Positions 34,089 through 47,543 of a stretch of 64,000 nucleotides of DNA are shown here, piece by piece. This stretch comes from Coffea arabica (Eukaryota; Streptophyta; Magnoliopsida; Gentianales; Rubiaceae), in contig NC_092312.1 of NCBI RefSeq assembly GCF_036785885.1, positions 21,904,001 through 21,968,000 of the forward strand, given 5' to 3'. Position 1 is the stretch's first letter. Each line of letters starts with the position of its first letter. The notes below the pieces were generated by a model. That model saw only the letters and a list, made by a program, of their open reading frames with translations, did no database searches and had not been told where the DNA came from. The translations under genes and the position numbers were made by a program.

Positions 34089-35627
34089 CTTGGAAAACAT
34101 CATGCATCTTAACACAATTCAGTTTGTTCAAATTGATAGTGTATACAATACCTTTCCGTTTTCAACTCGTAAATTGCATAAAACGTGGACAGAAAAATCA
34201 CTATGTAACTATAACTAGTTATCCACACAGATATAATATCCGAATTGGAAGAAATATGAAATATTTGTACAGAAACGATCCCAGCAGTACTGCATTCACT
34301 ATATCAATGAAAACCTTGTTACAAAATCTTTATCCTTTCAAGAAAATCCTGCTACGTACTGTAATAATCACTTCAAAAAATTCTTTCTACAACTAATTTA
34401 CTCAGTTCATGTCATGTTCCCAGTGCCATAAATTTCCAATCCCAACAATAATGGTTTAGGTTTTAGGATCACCCAAACTCACTAGGGCATGGTTTTTTTG
34501 GGGGGGGGGGGGGGGAGGGGGGTGTGTGGCACTTGGATAGTTGGATGAGCAGGACAGTATCAAGAAGAGGGCATGGCGGTTTATAATGATCAGTTTCGCT
34601 TTTCACATGCGGTCCTAGTGCATGCGGACAATTGTAGCACATAGAAAGCCAAACGGCTTTAGCCGTGCCCAAATTCATGCCCCCTCTTTGTTGATATCTG
34701 GGAATAGGAATAGATTACAAATATCAAAGCATGGCCAATGTATATGGTACCCGGATGCTATGCGTCGCTGACCTTTTATAACTTTTTTAGGGGGAATCTG
34801 CCCCCTTCCCATCACTGTTTGCTGCTGCATGGAAACGAACAAATGAGACGACCTTGCTGCTAACTTTGCAAAGTGTTTAATTCAAGCAGTCAAAAGTCTA
34901 CACTTTATACACAATGGTTATTGACTCAAGCGAAGAGAGATGAAACTATCTTACTATTATCTGGTGTTAGTAATGGCAGTGGTAGGGGCCTCAGTTGGTA
35001 CGTACTTTACCAACACGAAAAGGGTTTTTGTATAGACACGCGTACTGGTCAGTTTTAGGTGTGTCAAAAATAGGTTTATGAATCTCACTCCCCACAGCTA
35101 CAGCTTAATTGTTGAAAAAAAAGGCTGGTCTAGCAAATAGTACCAGCTTGATTTATTTATAATTGGTCAGGTTTGTTTGCATACTTTTGTTGGTGTATTT
35201 TTGAATGTATTTTTGGGTGTATATGGAAGGAGGAGACGGACAGAAACTGTGGGAGAGAGATAGATGCCCAGATGGCAGGAGCTTCACCGTCGAATCAAGA
35301 ATCTGGTTGGCTTTTTCATGCGCCCGGGCCATGTATCCACAACTCCTGGCACTCCTACGATCCCTCAGCTGAAGTCCAGCTAGTGCATGCCTCACTCGGA
35401 TGCATTGACAGCAAATGGGAGACCATTTGTTGATTGAAACATGAAGCAGACAGGAATTTAATGGAAGTACTGCTATAGTATAGTAGGGTAGTACCACTCC
35501 TTGAAAAATATTTTATAGCATGTACATGGTGGAGTGGTGAGAGTGTAAATTGTTTTACATCTATCATATTATCTTTTAAGGGTTCAAAAGAATTTGAAAT
35601 ACCAATACTTATACAAGGATCTTTCTT

Positions 35628-35671
<44 letters not shown>

Positions 35672-36265
35672 TCAAAATTATTGAGATTGATGCAAGTCAA
35701 CGTTAGATAGTCTTGAGAGATGGAAGTTGATCGATGCCAAAGGCGGCTAATAGTGTTCTATGCACCTCTTGAGTAAGTTGGTTAAAAATGTTCAATTTAA
35801 CTTTGGTACCCTGCAGAACACTACATTGATTCTTCTTTAACAACTTAAATCTTATTGCGGGAGTGTCAGGAAAAATTAGTCATAGCTGGCCATTTTAACA
35901 ACTTGAAGAAGAGTAGTTAAAAATTGCCCTAAATAGCAAACTAACAATAGATCTAAAGGACAAACCGTTCTGTAATTAACTTATAGTTTTTTCCCTCCAG
36001 ACCTTTGATCGTCTGAACCATTTATAATTATTACGGAATAGGCACTACCACACTCAAACCAAGATAAGGGCAAGAACATAAAATTCCTTCTTTTTTTTTT
36101 TTTGGGTGAGAAACAAAGTCACTAAAGATCCTTGCCCACAGTAATTGGGAGTTTCAGCTTAATTTTCTGTGTACATTGTCCCTAAGCTTCAAAATTCTTT
36201 TCGAAAGGTCCTCTGTGTATTAACGAAATGCAAATAGACTACTGGTGCCAAATTCTCTCCCAATT

Positions 36266-36301
<36 letters not shown>

Positions 36302-37256
36302 AACTGCAATCTAATAATATATTTTCAAGTGACAATAGTAGCATTAATCCATCATTGTAATCCTGCCTGTCAGGTTTGGGATAGGGAGGGAATCGAAAAG
36401 TGGTGGAAGGTAAAAAAAAAAAAAAAAATCCATCGTTCCAAGTGGAGAGCTGATATCTCATTTGAATTGGAACAGAATTGCTTCATATAGCGCAGCAAAA
36501 ACCATTTTTACAGAAAACAAAAAAGGAAACAGAAAAACCAGATTTTTGGTGAATTAATGCTTACCCATAGATTTGGATTTTTGGCAGTATGGAAGGTAAA
36601 TTATAGAGCATCACTGGTGAAAAGCAGCAGTAAATAGTGAAGCTTGACAAGAAGCCCACTCGGCATCATCGGCTGAGGATGACAAGTACACTTTGATAGA
36701 ACTTATCATGTCGTGCTTCCAAGACATACACCACAGGATCATTTCCTTTTTTCAAGTCATGATAGAGAATATAATAGAAGCTTGGAAAAGGCAAACGAGA
36801 TTAGGTTTGCTGATCAATTCATTCATTTTGCTTGGACAGATCAGATGGTATCAACTGGATTGAATATATATATATATATAAATATATATTCAGACTTATT
36901 ACTTACACGAGTGCTGATTTTGTTTATTAATGAGCTGCGCAATGAGCTAGGTGAGACGTGCAATTAAAGCGAACTGAAGATCTCTGAAATTAATGAAGTA
37001 CTTGCATGTCCGGCGGTGACTTGAAGCGTAGAAACTGACAACTTAAGTCAGTAAATTTAACCAAGTAGCTAGGAACTGAATTTCTATCACATAATTAAGT
37101 ATTAGGAAATACGACCTATTTACTATTGCCAATGAAGCCTCATTAGTAATTTAGCGCCGCGAAATCGAGTGAGTTGATTATTAATCATCACCTTGCTAAA
37201 AAACAATATTACGTAAATGGTGTCCATATATTTCCTAATTTTGACGTACAACTTTA
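34089..37256. other. Gene-free region with long simple repeats
   Basis: Holds a G tract broken by one A (34500-34522), a (TA)n microsatellite (35631-35668) and a (GA)n microsatellite (36271-36299). Sequence at 35530-35600 has pol III-like boxes (GGTGGAGTGGTGAGAG, AGGGTTCAAAAG) and ends in the TA array, so it may be a SINE. An 86-codon + frame (35173-35433) and its 114-codon minus counterpart are not recognised. No gene is called. Confidence 0.45.
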
Positions 37257-37403
37257 GGCCTTGATTGGATTGCTTGTTTTCGTCGAAAAATATTGCCGTT
37301 TTCCGTGATCACATTTTCCTGTCACCTTTTTTCCTCATATATATCAAATCGCTACAGTAATTTTTTCATGAAAAATGAAGGAAAATACAATCCAAACACA
37401 ACC
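37257..37403. mobile_element. Tourist-like (PIF/Harbinger) MITE with TTA duplication
   Basis: Begins GGCCTTGATTGGATTG and ends CAATCCAAACACAACC. TTA flanks each side (37254-37256 and 37404-37406), the target choice of PIF/Harbinger elements. Length is 147 bp and there is no ORF. Confidence 0.8.
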
Positions 37404-40400
37404 TTAAATTGTAGACGCGAAGGGAAAGTGGCCAAACATAAGGATATTATAGATTATCAATTTAGGACATCAAAATTCTTCTAATTAAAGTGCATATTGT
37501 TTAAAAGACAAACTTTAAGTTTGTCTATGTCAGCCTAAATGCACCAAATAAATTCCAAAGTCAACCCCTAATTATTTGCCAACCCTTTATGATCTGTGGT
37601 AGATAAAACCATAATCAGCACTACTTGTGATGTAATATTTACTTTTTTCTTTTTTTCCCCTCAAACTGCTTGATAAAACCGGAGATTTTGGTTCCTGAAA
37701 ATCGATCCCTTTGGTAATATATACACCTTATTCTTAGTAGAATCTTTATCTCTCTTTGATCCCTTGATGCTGTGATGTAGAACGGGTTTTAGCCACTAAG
37801 AGGATTGGATTGAGTCGCGCAAACAAAGGAGGAAAATCAACTCTCAAACAAATTATTAGGAGGTAGCCACGTCGTGAATTTTATTTGTCATTTCGATTTT
37901 AGTAGTATTTTTTTTTTTGGGTATCTTTTCGGTTTAGAACTTGTTACCGTAAATAGGGGCGTAGCTAAATTTTATTTTGCAGACTTTTGATATTATTATC
38001 AAATTTTATCACAGTTGTGTTAAGTTATTCATGTTCTTATGCGCACTCAAGTGAGAAATCCTTGTTAAATCTTATGTGTGGATTCTTGTTGAATCATGAT
38101 TTTTCTTTTAGGATTGATCATGAATTACTCTTAGTTTACTTATTCGGATTAGTTCTTATAATTAACTATCCCCAGATGTTTTATTGACATGCTACTTTTC
38201 AAACTAAAGTGCCTTGAGGTTGGTGTCCTATTTTTCATTTGTCGACAAAGCTCAAATCAGCGAAAGACTTATCGAAACTACCTCATTACGGTAGGCCTGC
38301 GTTTTAATAAATATGTTTCTTCTATTTTGCATACTAAGAGCATAGCATAAAAAGTAAGGCCAACTATTTTTTTGCCTACAAAAATTTGAACTTTGTAGGT
38401 AGAAGTGTACACAAATTAGGGGTGGAGAATAATATATGTTGAATTTTAATGGCTTCGAGCCCTCTTTTTTGTAAGCTTATCCTTGGCCCTTAGGAAATAA
38501 ATTACAAAAAGCCTGAAAAAAAAAATCAAAAGTATTACAGGATAAAGCTTATCTGCAAACTTTTGGATATGCATACAATGGTAGTACAATAAGTAAATAA
38601 TAGTGGTCTAGGTCCAAATTGCAATGATTCACTGAATTTAGAGTTATAAATGATATAAGGATTTTTAGTGGACATTCACTGTTATATCCAAATCATACCT
38701 AATTTATCATATGATGACACACACATCAACATTTATTGCCAATTTCTTTAAGACATTTTTTAAGATTTACTGTAGTCAGCAATATAAACATGATATTTCT
38801 CTATTTTAAAAGAGCAGAACCCACAACAAATAATAGAAGTTCATATATACTATGGATTTAGCTAACAGGTGGTTTCATATGTTAGTTTTGTTGAAATGAG
38901 TGAAACTAATTTGAAAAAGTTTCTAAATGCAGGAGTGTAATAGATGTAAACGTGTGCATTAACATGGTAAGTTAACTAAGTGTATAACAAAAAAAAAAAA
39001 AGTAAGTACATTTACATGGTAAGTTAAGTATGATTTAGACATCTTAACAAGTATCTCAAAGGCATCACTTTCAAAAATCCATTAAATAAAAAAAAAACTC
39101 AAGAGACTGTGAGATGATCAACTGAATCCACGTCTAGCAGAAGTAAAGAAGAACAACAAGTATCTTTATATCTGGTTAATCAATCCCTTTTTTTTCTAAT
39201 CTTATATGTTAGGTGAAAAAAGCCCTTTTTAAATTTGAATACTAAGCTATATTTGGTTAACATTTGTATCGGTTACATACTTTGCTTTGTACAAAATTCT
39301 TTAATAAATGATTGTAGTTTTGGTTAGACGCTGCTATTATTACACACAATTTTTGCCCCCTCAAAGTTCAAATACTGGTTTTGGCAGTGATTGGATTGAC
39401 CAATTAATGCAAAGATGTGATGGTATAATATAATTACTCTGAATAACTTTCGAAAGACACAAGATCCCATTCTTCAAACTAGTTCTCCCTTTTTTCCTTT
39501 CAAGCTACTGAGAATTCAAGCTGAGGATACCTATATGTTGTGCTATCTAGAAAGAAACAAAAAAGTATATGCTCAATTTAACAGTACTAGAACTGTAGCC
39601 TACCCTAAAACCTAAGGCATACCATCCTATATTTATTCTGTTCAGTTGGTCTCAAAATACACCACAAACAAAGCCTGATGAATGAAGAATCTGTTTTTGG
39701 CAGTGAAGCCACAACAATGTAAACAACAGTGACATTTAAGTTGCATATGGGAATTGCAGAGGACCACAACTGGGTTTTCTAACAGAGTGATGAACAGTTA
39801 ACCCTTTAGGGCAAATTATTTTGGTGAAGATGAAGCCTGCTTGCACGCATGGGGAAGAGGAGCTTGGATGTGATAGTTTTCAATTGTGTTAGGGAAGAGA
39901 AAAGACAACCCTCTTTTTCAGCAACGTTGGTGTTGTTTTTGGGATTCCACAGTAATCAAAACCGATCCTCGGGGCAATATGTAGCATAATGAAGGAAGAG
40001 AATTTAAGACCAATTTTCTGCATATATATTTTTGAGATTTTTTTCCCCAGCCATGTTATGTAGGTACACTATCATGGACAAAGTAGTAAACTTGCAGAAT
40101 AAACGTAAATGATAATTATTGATTAGGACAAAACTGCTTCAACCATGGAGTATTTAAATTGAGCAATGAGGAAGAAATCCAGCCATCTTCTGCTTTCTCT
40201 GACAAATACGTATCTCTGTCCCTCTGTCAACGCGTATTTGGGAGTAGGGAGGAGTTTGAGATGTCAAATCACAAAATTGTCAATTTTCTTTTTTTTTGAG
40301 CCCATCTCCAAGCAACTTCAGGGCTTTTTTTTGAAGCAAAATAAACTAGTACTTAATTACTACTTCTTATATACTAGTACTAGTAATTAAGTGTGAAAAA

Positions 40401-41023
40401 TTTAATTATATAGATTTTGAAAGACTATCCTATAAATAAATTGGTATTCTGCATGTGACTTCATTGCTTATGCTCAAGGGACAATCCGGACATGGAGTTA
40501 GAAAGAAGTTGAAGACGTAATCTGCCATTGTAGATGCCTGAATTAAGGACATTGTAGATGCCTGAATCTGCCACCGTGGGGAAGATAGGTTTATTTGCCA
40601 AAAATTCTTACTTTTGTGAGAAAATGTCAGAAAGAAAAAAAAAAGATACCTGAATTAAAGGCGATATGGACCCATTAACAGTACCGAATCACTACTACTA
40701 TAAATTAAGGAATAACTGAAATGCGCCATTTAGTTGTCTTCCTGAGGGGGAGTGTGCAGCTTATAAATAAAAAGGATGGAAGTTCCTCTGCTATCAATAA
40801 ATGGTAAGTAGAGATGCGGATTTTTCCAAAGAGTGAAATAAAATTTGGAGTCTCTAGTGGTCCTAAACGAGGCAAATATGGTGCACCAGTACTGTCATTC
40901 ATCCCTATTGTAGAAAACAATAGCATGAATTTCAAAAAAAAAAAAAAAAAAAAAACAAATTAAGGGGTTCACGTCGTATCATTCACTGAACGTACAACGG
41001 TCATCTAATGGAAATAATAATTA
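37404..41023. other. Gene-free AT-rich intergenic region
   Basis: No gene is supported on either strand. A poly(A) run lies at about 40936-40955. The last 8 bases (41016-41023, AATAATTA) are the left target duplication of the next MITE. Confidence 0.45.
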
Positions 41024-41191
41024 GCGTGTTTCGATAAAAAGTATTATTTGAAATAATTACTGTAGCACTTTTTGTGATGTGATGTATGTAAAATAAAAAA
41101 TTAGTTGAGAATATAAAAAAATAAATTAAAAAATGTGTTTATGATGCAAACGATATATTATTTAAAATAAATTTGCAATCCAAATACACTC
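41024..41191. mobile_element. hAT-type MITE with 8-bp target duplication
   Basis: Begins GCGTGTTTCGAT and ends ATCCAAATACACTC, imperfect inverted complements. AATAATTA flanks both sides exactly (41016-41023 and 41192-41199). The interior has TTGTGATGTGATGTATGTAA, so this copy anchors the GTTTGGAT family (5486, 9359, 13399, 19662, 62105) to the hAT superfamily. Confidence 0.75.
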
Positions 41192-42661
41192 AATAATTAA
41201 TATCATTTGATCAATGGTGTATTAGTTTCTTTGCTCTCATAATTTTAAGAATTTTTTTTTTGCGAGTTTTCAGTATTATAATAATGCTAAAGAGTTTACC
41301 ACCGGAGGAAGGAATAAAAAAAAAAACATGCAGAGTGGGGAAGGAACCTAGAGGACTTGACTCCGGGCAGAAAGGTAATAATAGTAAGTGCAGAGGATAG
41401 GTGCCCGCCATTTAAGGCTTTATTAACCGTAGGGTTAAATAACGATTGGGAACCGAGAAAAGGCTTACACACCCTCTTAACTGTGAAAACTACAGCTGAA
41501 TGAGTGAAAGCTAATCACCCCATGCACACGTCCCTTTCTCACTCCTTTCCCCCACCTCTGCCGCCTCTGCCCTCGCTCCCACCCCCGTCACCCCACTCTC
41601 TCTCTCTCTCCAAATACAAACATAAAACACACGCATCCATCGGGAATGCCAACCTTACATTTCTCTATCTCTCTCTCTCCCCTACGGCTCTTGTATATGT
41701 GATACGTCAAACAATTTGTACAATTTTAAGTACAAAAGGTTTAAAAGTAACATCAATAAACAAAAGAAAGAATTGACATCCAAAAGAAAAGGAAAAAAGA
41801 AACCCCTATTTGAATCGAAGGAAAGTTGCATATATAGGAAGGCGAAGTAAAAGAAAATTAGGTAAAAGAAAATGAAAATGAGGTTTCCATACATATTTAG
41901 TTAGTAAGAAAAATATCGAGAGAAATTAATGACGGTCATGAAACTTTTGACTGGATTAACTATGCAATAAACCTAGTATTTGACTAATCCAATCATGCTA
42001 ATTGGACAAATAAGGGTCTCATAATTTGTTTTGGATAGTAGTTGATGTCAAATGAATGGGTTCCATAATTTTATTTGGAACACTTTCATTCATTGCATCA
42101 ATCAAAGACCAAATATTAGACTCGCCAATTAATTAATCTAAATCGATCTGGATAAAATTTCTCAAAGTTACAAACATCTTCCAAACATTAATAGTGTTCT
42201 AATATAAATCAATCTCTTAATTTTATTTTGATATATACACCCTCTCAAAGTTGAACATTCTCTGGACTTATTGTATGTGTAATTTTGAAAATCACAGTTG
42301 TGTCAGCTATTGTTGTTTACCAAATGAATAAGATTTTTATTCACAGTCAGCGTATAATTTTTTTTCTCTTGGCTTTTCTTTTAGTGAAATGGAAGTGCTG
42401 GAAAGGACAACCAACGAAGCAAATTTGCCGAGGCATTACCTACTGGGGCAAGAGAGGTCAATGGTTTCTAATCTTTTTTTTACAGCAACGATAACATTTA
42501 TATAATATAATCTATCCTAATCTAAGGAAGTTACTAGATCAAAGGGGTGTTTTGCCACTTCCTTTGGATTTTGTTATCGGGTTAGACTATTGTAATCCTC
42601 TCACTCGGAATGTAAGCCTGATTATACGCATTACGCCATTTCATGCAGTAGTACTAAGAAA
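41192..42661. other. Gene-free intergenic region
   Basis: Contains pyrimidine-rich (CT)n stretches near 41520-41690. No gene is supported. Confidence 0.4.
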
Positions 42662-43550
42662 TAGCGGTGTAAATCGGACTTTTTGAGTCGAGTTTCAGTA
42701 AGTTCAAACTCTGACTCACAAGTTATATGGATTTTTGGGGTTTCGGGCTCATATTAAAAAAAGTTCAAACTCAACTCATAATATTATATGTATTTCGAAT
42801 TCAAATAGGGTTTGTCACAAACTCATAATTAAATACATAATTATATATAATATATATTTTATAAATATAAATCAACACAAATTTACATATAAATTATTAA
42901 CATTTTATGTTGTAATATGTACTAGTATTCAACGCACACACTAATGTGTGTGCAACTAAGAGAAAAAATATTTGTGAAATATTCTGAGTATATTTATTAA
43001 AATCATTTTCAAGAAAATTGGTTTTATATTTTGAAAATACATATGTAAAAAATTCACAAAAGTAAAAGTTATAAAAAGTATTTGATAGTTATTTATAACC
43101 ATAATTGGTTGTTGCTAATTAAAATTAAAATTTACAAAATAATTTAAAAAATAAAATATGAAAAAAACACATATTAGTTGGTAAAAATTTATATTGGTAA
43201 TGGGTAGTTATCAAAGATAGATAGATTGTTATTTATACCAAAAGCTTCCTCATCATTAAGGGTAGTTTAGAAAGTATATAAAGTGATAGATTTTTGTTTA
43301 CTCGAAACCCCTTCCACTCTCTTTATATATAGTATAGATGATTATAAATTGTAAATATTATTACATATATTTTACATATATAATTATACTCATATATGGA
43401 TCAGACTTTAATCGACCCTGAGCCTAATATGATCCAACCTTAGCTCACATTTAATTCGGCTTTAATATTTAAACCTAATCTCTGTCCGATTCAATTAAAA
43501 CTTAGATTCGGTGAGCTTTTTTGGGCTGAGCTTAGGTCGACCCGGCCCTT
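42662..43550. mobile_element. Possible degraded hAT-like element
   Basis: The left part, TAGCGGTGTAAATCGG, is followed by repeated GAGTCGAGTTT and GTTCAAACTC words. The right part has GAGCTTAGGTCGACCCGG and repeats of TCGG-TTAA type. This resembles a hAT with subterminal repeats, but the right terminus and a target duplication cannot be matched. Confidence 0.3.
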
Positions 43551-44646
43551 TAACAATCCTTTTGAGAAAGCAGATTTCTGTACTGTTTTGTCAAGGTCGC
43601 AGAGAAACATTGAAGAAAGTGTACAAAAAAAAAAAAAAAACTCAAATTAAAGAAGGTTAGATCAAATTCTGGTTCTGAATCGTTTGAGTTGGTTGAAATA
43701 ACAATGGTTGGGCACGCGCCCAAACTAAACACGCTGGGATGACTAAAGAGGCTTTATTTAATTTGTCAATGACCCCAAGCAGGGCTCGAGCAAAGTATTT
43801 TCTACTTTTCAAGTACCTAAACCTCGAAGGACCTCTATTGGAAACGAACAATACCGCTAGATCAAGAGAATAATATCCAGGCCCCAAACCACTAAACTGT
43901 GTAGCATTCAAAGGAAGGCACTGATAGATCAACCTGGGATTATAACCTTTCCAATAAAACATTACTAAAGCATCACTTAATTAGTTCCAACTTGTCGGGA
44001 ATCTGAATATACAAGGGTCGCTTTGGTAAAGGGCACGATTAATGCAAGCTTGAATGAATCAATAATGTGCCTCTAACTTCACTAATCAAAGTTTCTAATG
44101 CGTGAGATTGATGAACTCTCCAAAGTACAAGGGAAATATGGGTTAATATCCTTAAATTACAGGGATAAAAGACGAAAATATTGTTTGAGAGGTTAAGCGC
44201 AATGTTTAGTTGAAACTTCTATGAGCGTAATTCAGTTTAGCTTGTAATTTTCAAATTCACAAGTATATAACTTCATTTTTATTTCCAACCTCTTATCTCA
44301 GGTATATATCAAACTTGAGTTATAATATCTGCAGGCTTCAAAGTACTGTAACCATTTTTTGATCTCACATGTCCACTAAACAAACTATTGCGCAAGTTTT
44401 TTTTTTTTTTTTTTGGGTGACAAAAATGAAAATATTCAGGTTTGGCTCTGTACGAGTTATAAAATCAGCTGTTACATGGTGGGTTGGGTCGGACCCCCCT
44501 CTTTCTGTGTCTCTCACTCTCTATCTCTCTGAGTCTTTCAGCTTCCTTTTAGTATTTTGTCTTGATAACTCAAAGAAAACATTCAGAAGATCAGATCCAA
44601 GTGGTTAATCTGTCCATCAACCCATCCCTCCACATATCCAATCCCA
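43551..44646. other. Intergenic DNA with an unrecognised ORF, and YABBY upstream region
   Basis: A minus-strand frame at 43657-43962 (101 codons) has non-repetitive content (LNATQFSGLGPGYYSLDLAV) in GC-richer DNA. I do not recognise it, and it may be a retroelement piece. From 44369 on there is a T-run and then a CT-rich tract (44499-44541) that is probably part of the YABBY promoter. Confidence 0.35.
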
Positions 44647-44652
44647 TATATA
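44647..44652 (+). promoter_or_regulatory. Possible TATA box of the YABBY gene
   Basis: CCCATATATACTTC lies about 90 bases before the start codon, which leaves room for a short leader of about 60 bases. Position is plausible but unproven. Confidence 0.3.
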
Positions 44653-44740
44653 CTTCGACCAGTCATTCCATCAATCAATCAAATCAAGAAAACACACACA
44701 CTCACAGGCTTAGCATCCATCAAAAAGAGAAGCAAGAAAA

Positions 44741-47543
44741 ATGTCCTCTTCATCTGCTTTTGCAACACCGGACCACCACCACCTTGCTGCTCCCCCCACG
44801 GAGCAGCTCTGTTACGTCCATTGCAACTTCTGTGACACTGTCCTGGCGGTATCACTCTCCCCTTTCTGTTCTTTTCCCTCCTGTCTTCTGTCTCCACTCT
44901 CCAGATGAAATGAGTGATCGATTCTACTTTTATCAACAACGCTTTTTTGGTCTACGATACATGATTATATTTCAGCTTTCCTGGCCAACCCTTTTCTCAG
45001 CTCATGATTTCTTGTGATCTTCCTTCCTCTTTCTTGTGTTCTATTTTTTTTCGTTGTTGTTGCAGGTGAGTGTTCCTTGCACTAGTTTGTTCAAGACTGT
45101 AACTGTTCGATGTGGGCATTGCACCAACCTTCTGTCTGTGAACATGCGGGGCCTCCTCCTTCCCAGCGCCAATCAGCTTCATCTTGGACATTCATTCTTT
45201 TCACCTCAGAATCTTCTGGTAAACGTGTTTATAGTCTCAAGTTTATTTGAGTTTTTGTTTTCCTCTGGATGTGACAGCATACGTTGACAACCTATTTATT
45301 TTTCTTTATTGTTATGCTTCCCAAACATTTGATTTGAATTTAGGGTTTTGATGCTTGAGCAACATATTCAATCTTAAATGTTTCTCCTCTAAAGCAAGAG
45401 ATAGATGCTGCAGTTTTCTCCAGTCTACATTTGTAGTTTCTTGCCCTGATGATGTTTTCTTGTTGATCTTGAATTTTTGGGTTTCTTTTTCAGGAGGAAC
45501 TGAGGAACACACCTCCCAATTTGCTGATCAATCAGCCTAACCCAAATGAGTCACTTATGCCTGTCCGAGGAGTTGATGAGCTTCCCAAACCTCCTGTTGC
45601 TAACAGACGTGAGATCATTGCATTCTTCTTCATTTTCTTCTGTAATGATTTACTGTCTACCCACGAATATCACAAGTCCAGAATTTCAAGATTCTGCTTG
45701 AACGAAAATATGTTTATTAGCACTTCTTTGACTGTAAAAGTTGCGTAAAAACAATGTCCAACTCTGGCCTTTCCTGGAAACAGCGATCTTTTAGCTGATT
45801 AAGGAACAAGTCCCTCTTTTCCAAACCTTCTGTTTGAACTAACTTTTCAAACGTTTACCAGCTAACAGTGTGAAGACTTTCTTGTCTGTGGACAAAGAGG
45901 GAAGCATCTTTAGAACATTTTACTCGTGCCTCCCCTTTTTATTCCAGTTTTCCACAAATATTTAGTACATAAGGAAAGCCAGGTTTGAACTTGCATTTAT
46001 TCGTTAGTTGCATTGTTCGTCAACAGCTCTTCTGGCATCAAGGAACCACCAACCCCTTTTGTCCAGGGAATTTCGATTTTCTTACTGTTTTTTGGGTTTC
46101 AAGTAACTTCATTTGAGCTCTAACTTGTTTCTCAATTCCAAGTTATTATTTCCAGTATTTTTTTTACAAGATTAATCCGTTTTCACTTTTTCTTTTCACA
46201 TATTTTGAATTGCTATTATTTCCTAAGATGGACTATGGGTTGAAGGGTTTATTTATTTATTGTTAATGTGGGGGAGGGGATGTATGTACACCTGTGACTG
46301 ACTGTATAAAAGCTAGAAACTTGTCTCCCGGAAATCAAGATGATCTAGAAACAGTAGAGTAGATTCCAAGGATGAAAAGATAGATAGATCATTAGATAAT
46401 GATGAAGTGAAGACTGAAAAGAGGGTGAGAGAGAGAATGCGGACCTGAGAGATAATGAAAGCAGCAGGCAGCAGACTTGCCTCTTTCACTCTACAGAAAG
46501 AAAGTCAGCTGCTAATTAAGCCAAAGTGATTTCTATTCTTTTTTCTCTTTTTTGTTTTGTAATAATACTTACTAGTTTCTTTCGTTTGTCTTGGTGTCTA
46601 TGTCTTTGTTCAGCTCCGGAGAAGCGACAGAGAGTGCCATCTGCTTACAACCGGTTCATCAAGTAAGTCCTCAGTACTGATAGCTAGTATTTAATAAACG
46701 GAATGTTACATATTTGCACACTCAAATCACGCGAGTGAAATAACATGATGAATATATCTTGTTATTCTTCTCCTCTTGGTCAATTTACCTAGACTTCACT
46801 CGAGCAATTGTTTAATCATATAATTAGATCATGAGGAATGAGAATGTTTTTGACTAAATTAATCCATATATGTAGCATTCACAGATGAAGGGATAGACTG
46901 ATGAAGGTTCATATTTAATAACTACTGCAGGGACGAGATCCAACGTATCAAAGCTGGAAACCCTGATATAAGCCACAGGGAGGCCTTCAGTGCAGCTGCA
47001 AAAAATGTGAGATCCAAGAGAAAAAGGGAGCAAAGAGGGGGGGGGGGGGGGGGGGGCTTATGAAGGCCTTGCTCCCACTATTCCTATATGTCTCTCTTAG
47101 CCCTTCTTTATGTTTTATTTTTTTCATGTAGCTAGCTACCACCTAGGGTTACCTTCCTGCTGGCTAGGTGGTATTGTTTTGATTTTGCCATTTCAAAGAA
47201 TTTTCTTCTCCCCCTTCTCATATGTGATTTCTGGGTTCATTTTGTTTTCTTCCTCAGTGGGCCCACTTTCCACACATTCACTTCGGACTCATGCCTGACC
47301 AACCCGTGAAGAAATCCAATGTGTGTCAACAGGTGACCCCCCAACAAAAAACCCTAAATTGGATTTTTCTTCCATTACAGACACTTGCAAATATGAGCAT
47401 GTTGTCAACATATTTTTACAGCCCTTTTATAAGTAACTTCTTCCTTTGTCTTTTCTTCTTGTTGAAATGTGTAGGAAGGAGAGGATGTGCTGATGAAAGA
47501 TGGATTCCTTGCTCCTGCCAATGTTGGGGTCTCTCCCTATTAA
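44741..47543 (+). CDS. YAB1: YABBY transcription factor, FIL/YAB1 type
   Basis: Seven coding exons: 44741-44848, 45066-45218, 45494-45608, 46614-46662, 46931-47006, 47258-47332 and 47475-47543. All junctions are GT-AG and in frame, giving 214 residues. The N-terminal zinc finger is at about 24-60, with Cys28-x2-Cys31 and Cys52-x2-Cys55. The HMG-like YABBY domain is at about 125-171 and contains [36 protein letters not shown] and [16 protein letters not shown]. The C-terminus ANVGVSPY and the linker position fit the FIL/YAB3 clade rather than YAB2, YAB5, CRC or INO. YABBY proteins act in the nucleus and set abaxial identity and lamina growth in leaves and flower organs. The start is the first ATG before [13 protein letters not shown]. 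Intron 5 holds a 20-G run close to its donor. Orthology to FIL versus YAB3 cannot be settled from sequence alone. Confidence 0.93.
47037..47056 (+). repeat. Run of 20 G in YABBY intron 5
   Basis: The homopolymer starts 31 bases after the exon 5 donor. It may form G-quadruplex structures in DNA or pre-mRNA and is prone to length changes. Its exact length is uncertain because such runs sequence badly. Confidence 0.85.

Noticed and set aside
35153..35497. 114-codon minus frame and overlapping 86-codon plus frame
   Set aside because: No recognised content and no splice-compatible neighbours.
37805..37830. GGATTGAGTCGCGCAAAC, reminiscent of a miR171-like sequence
   Set aside because: Mismatches fall in the core, and no complementary arm that would form a precursor hairpin lies nearby.
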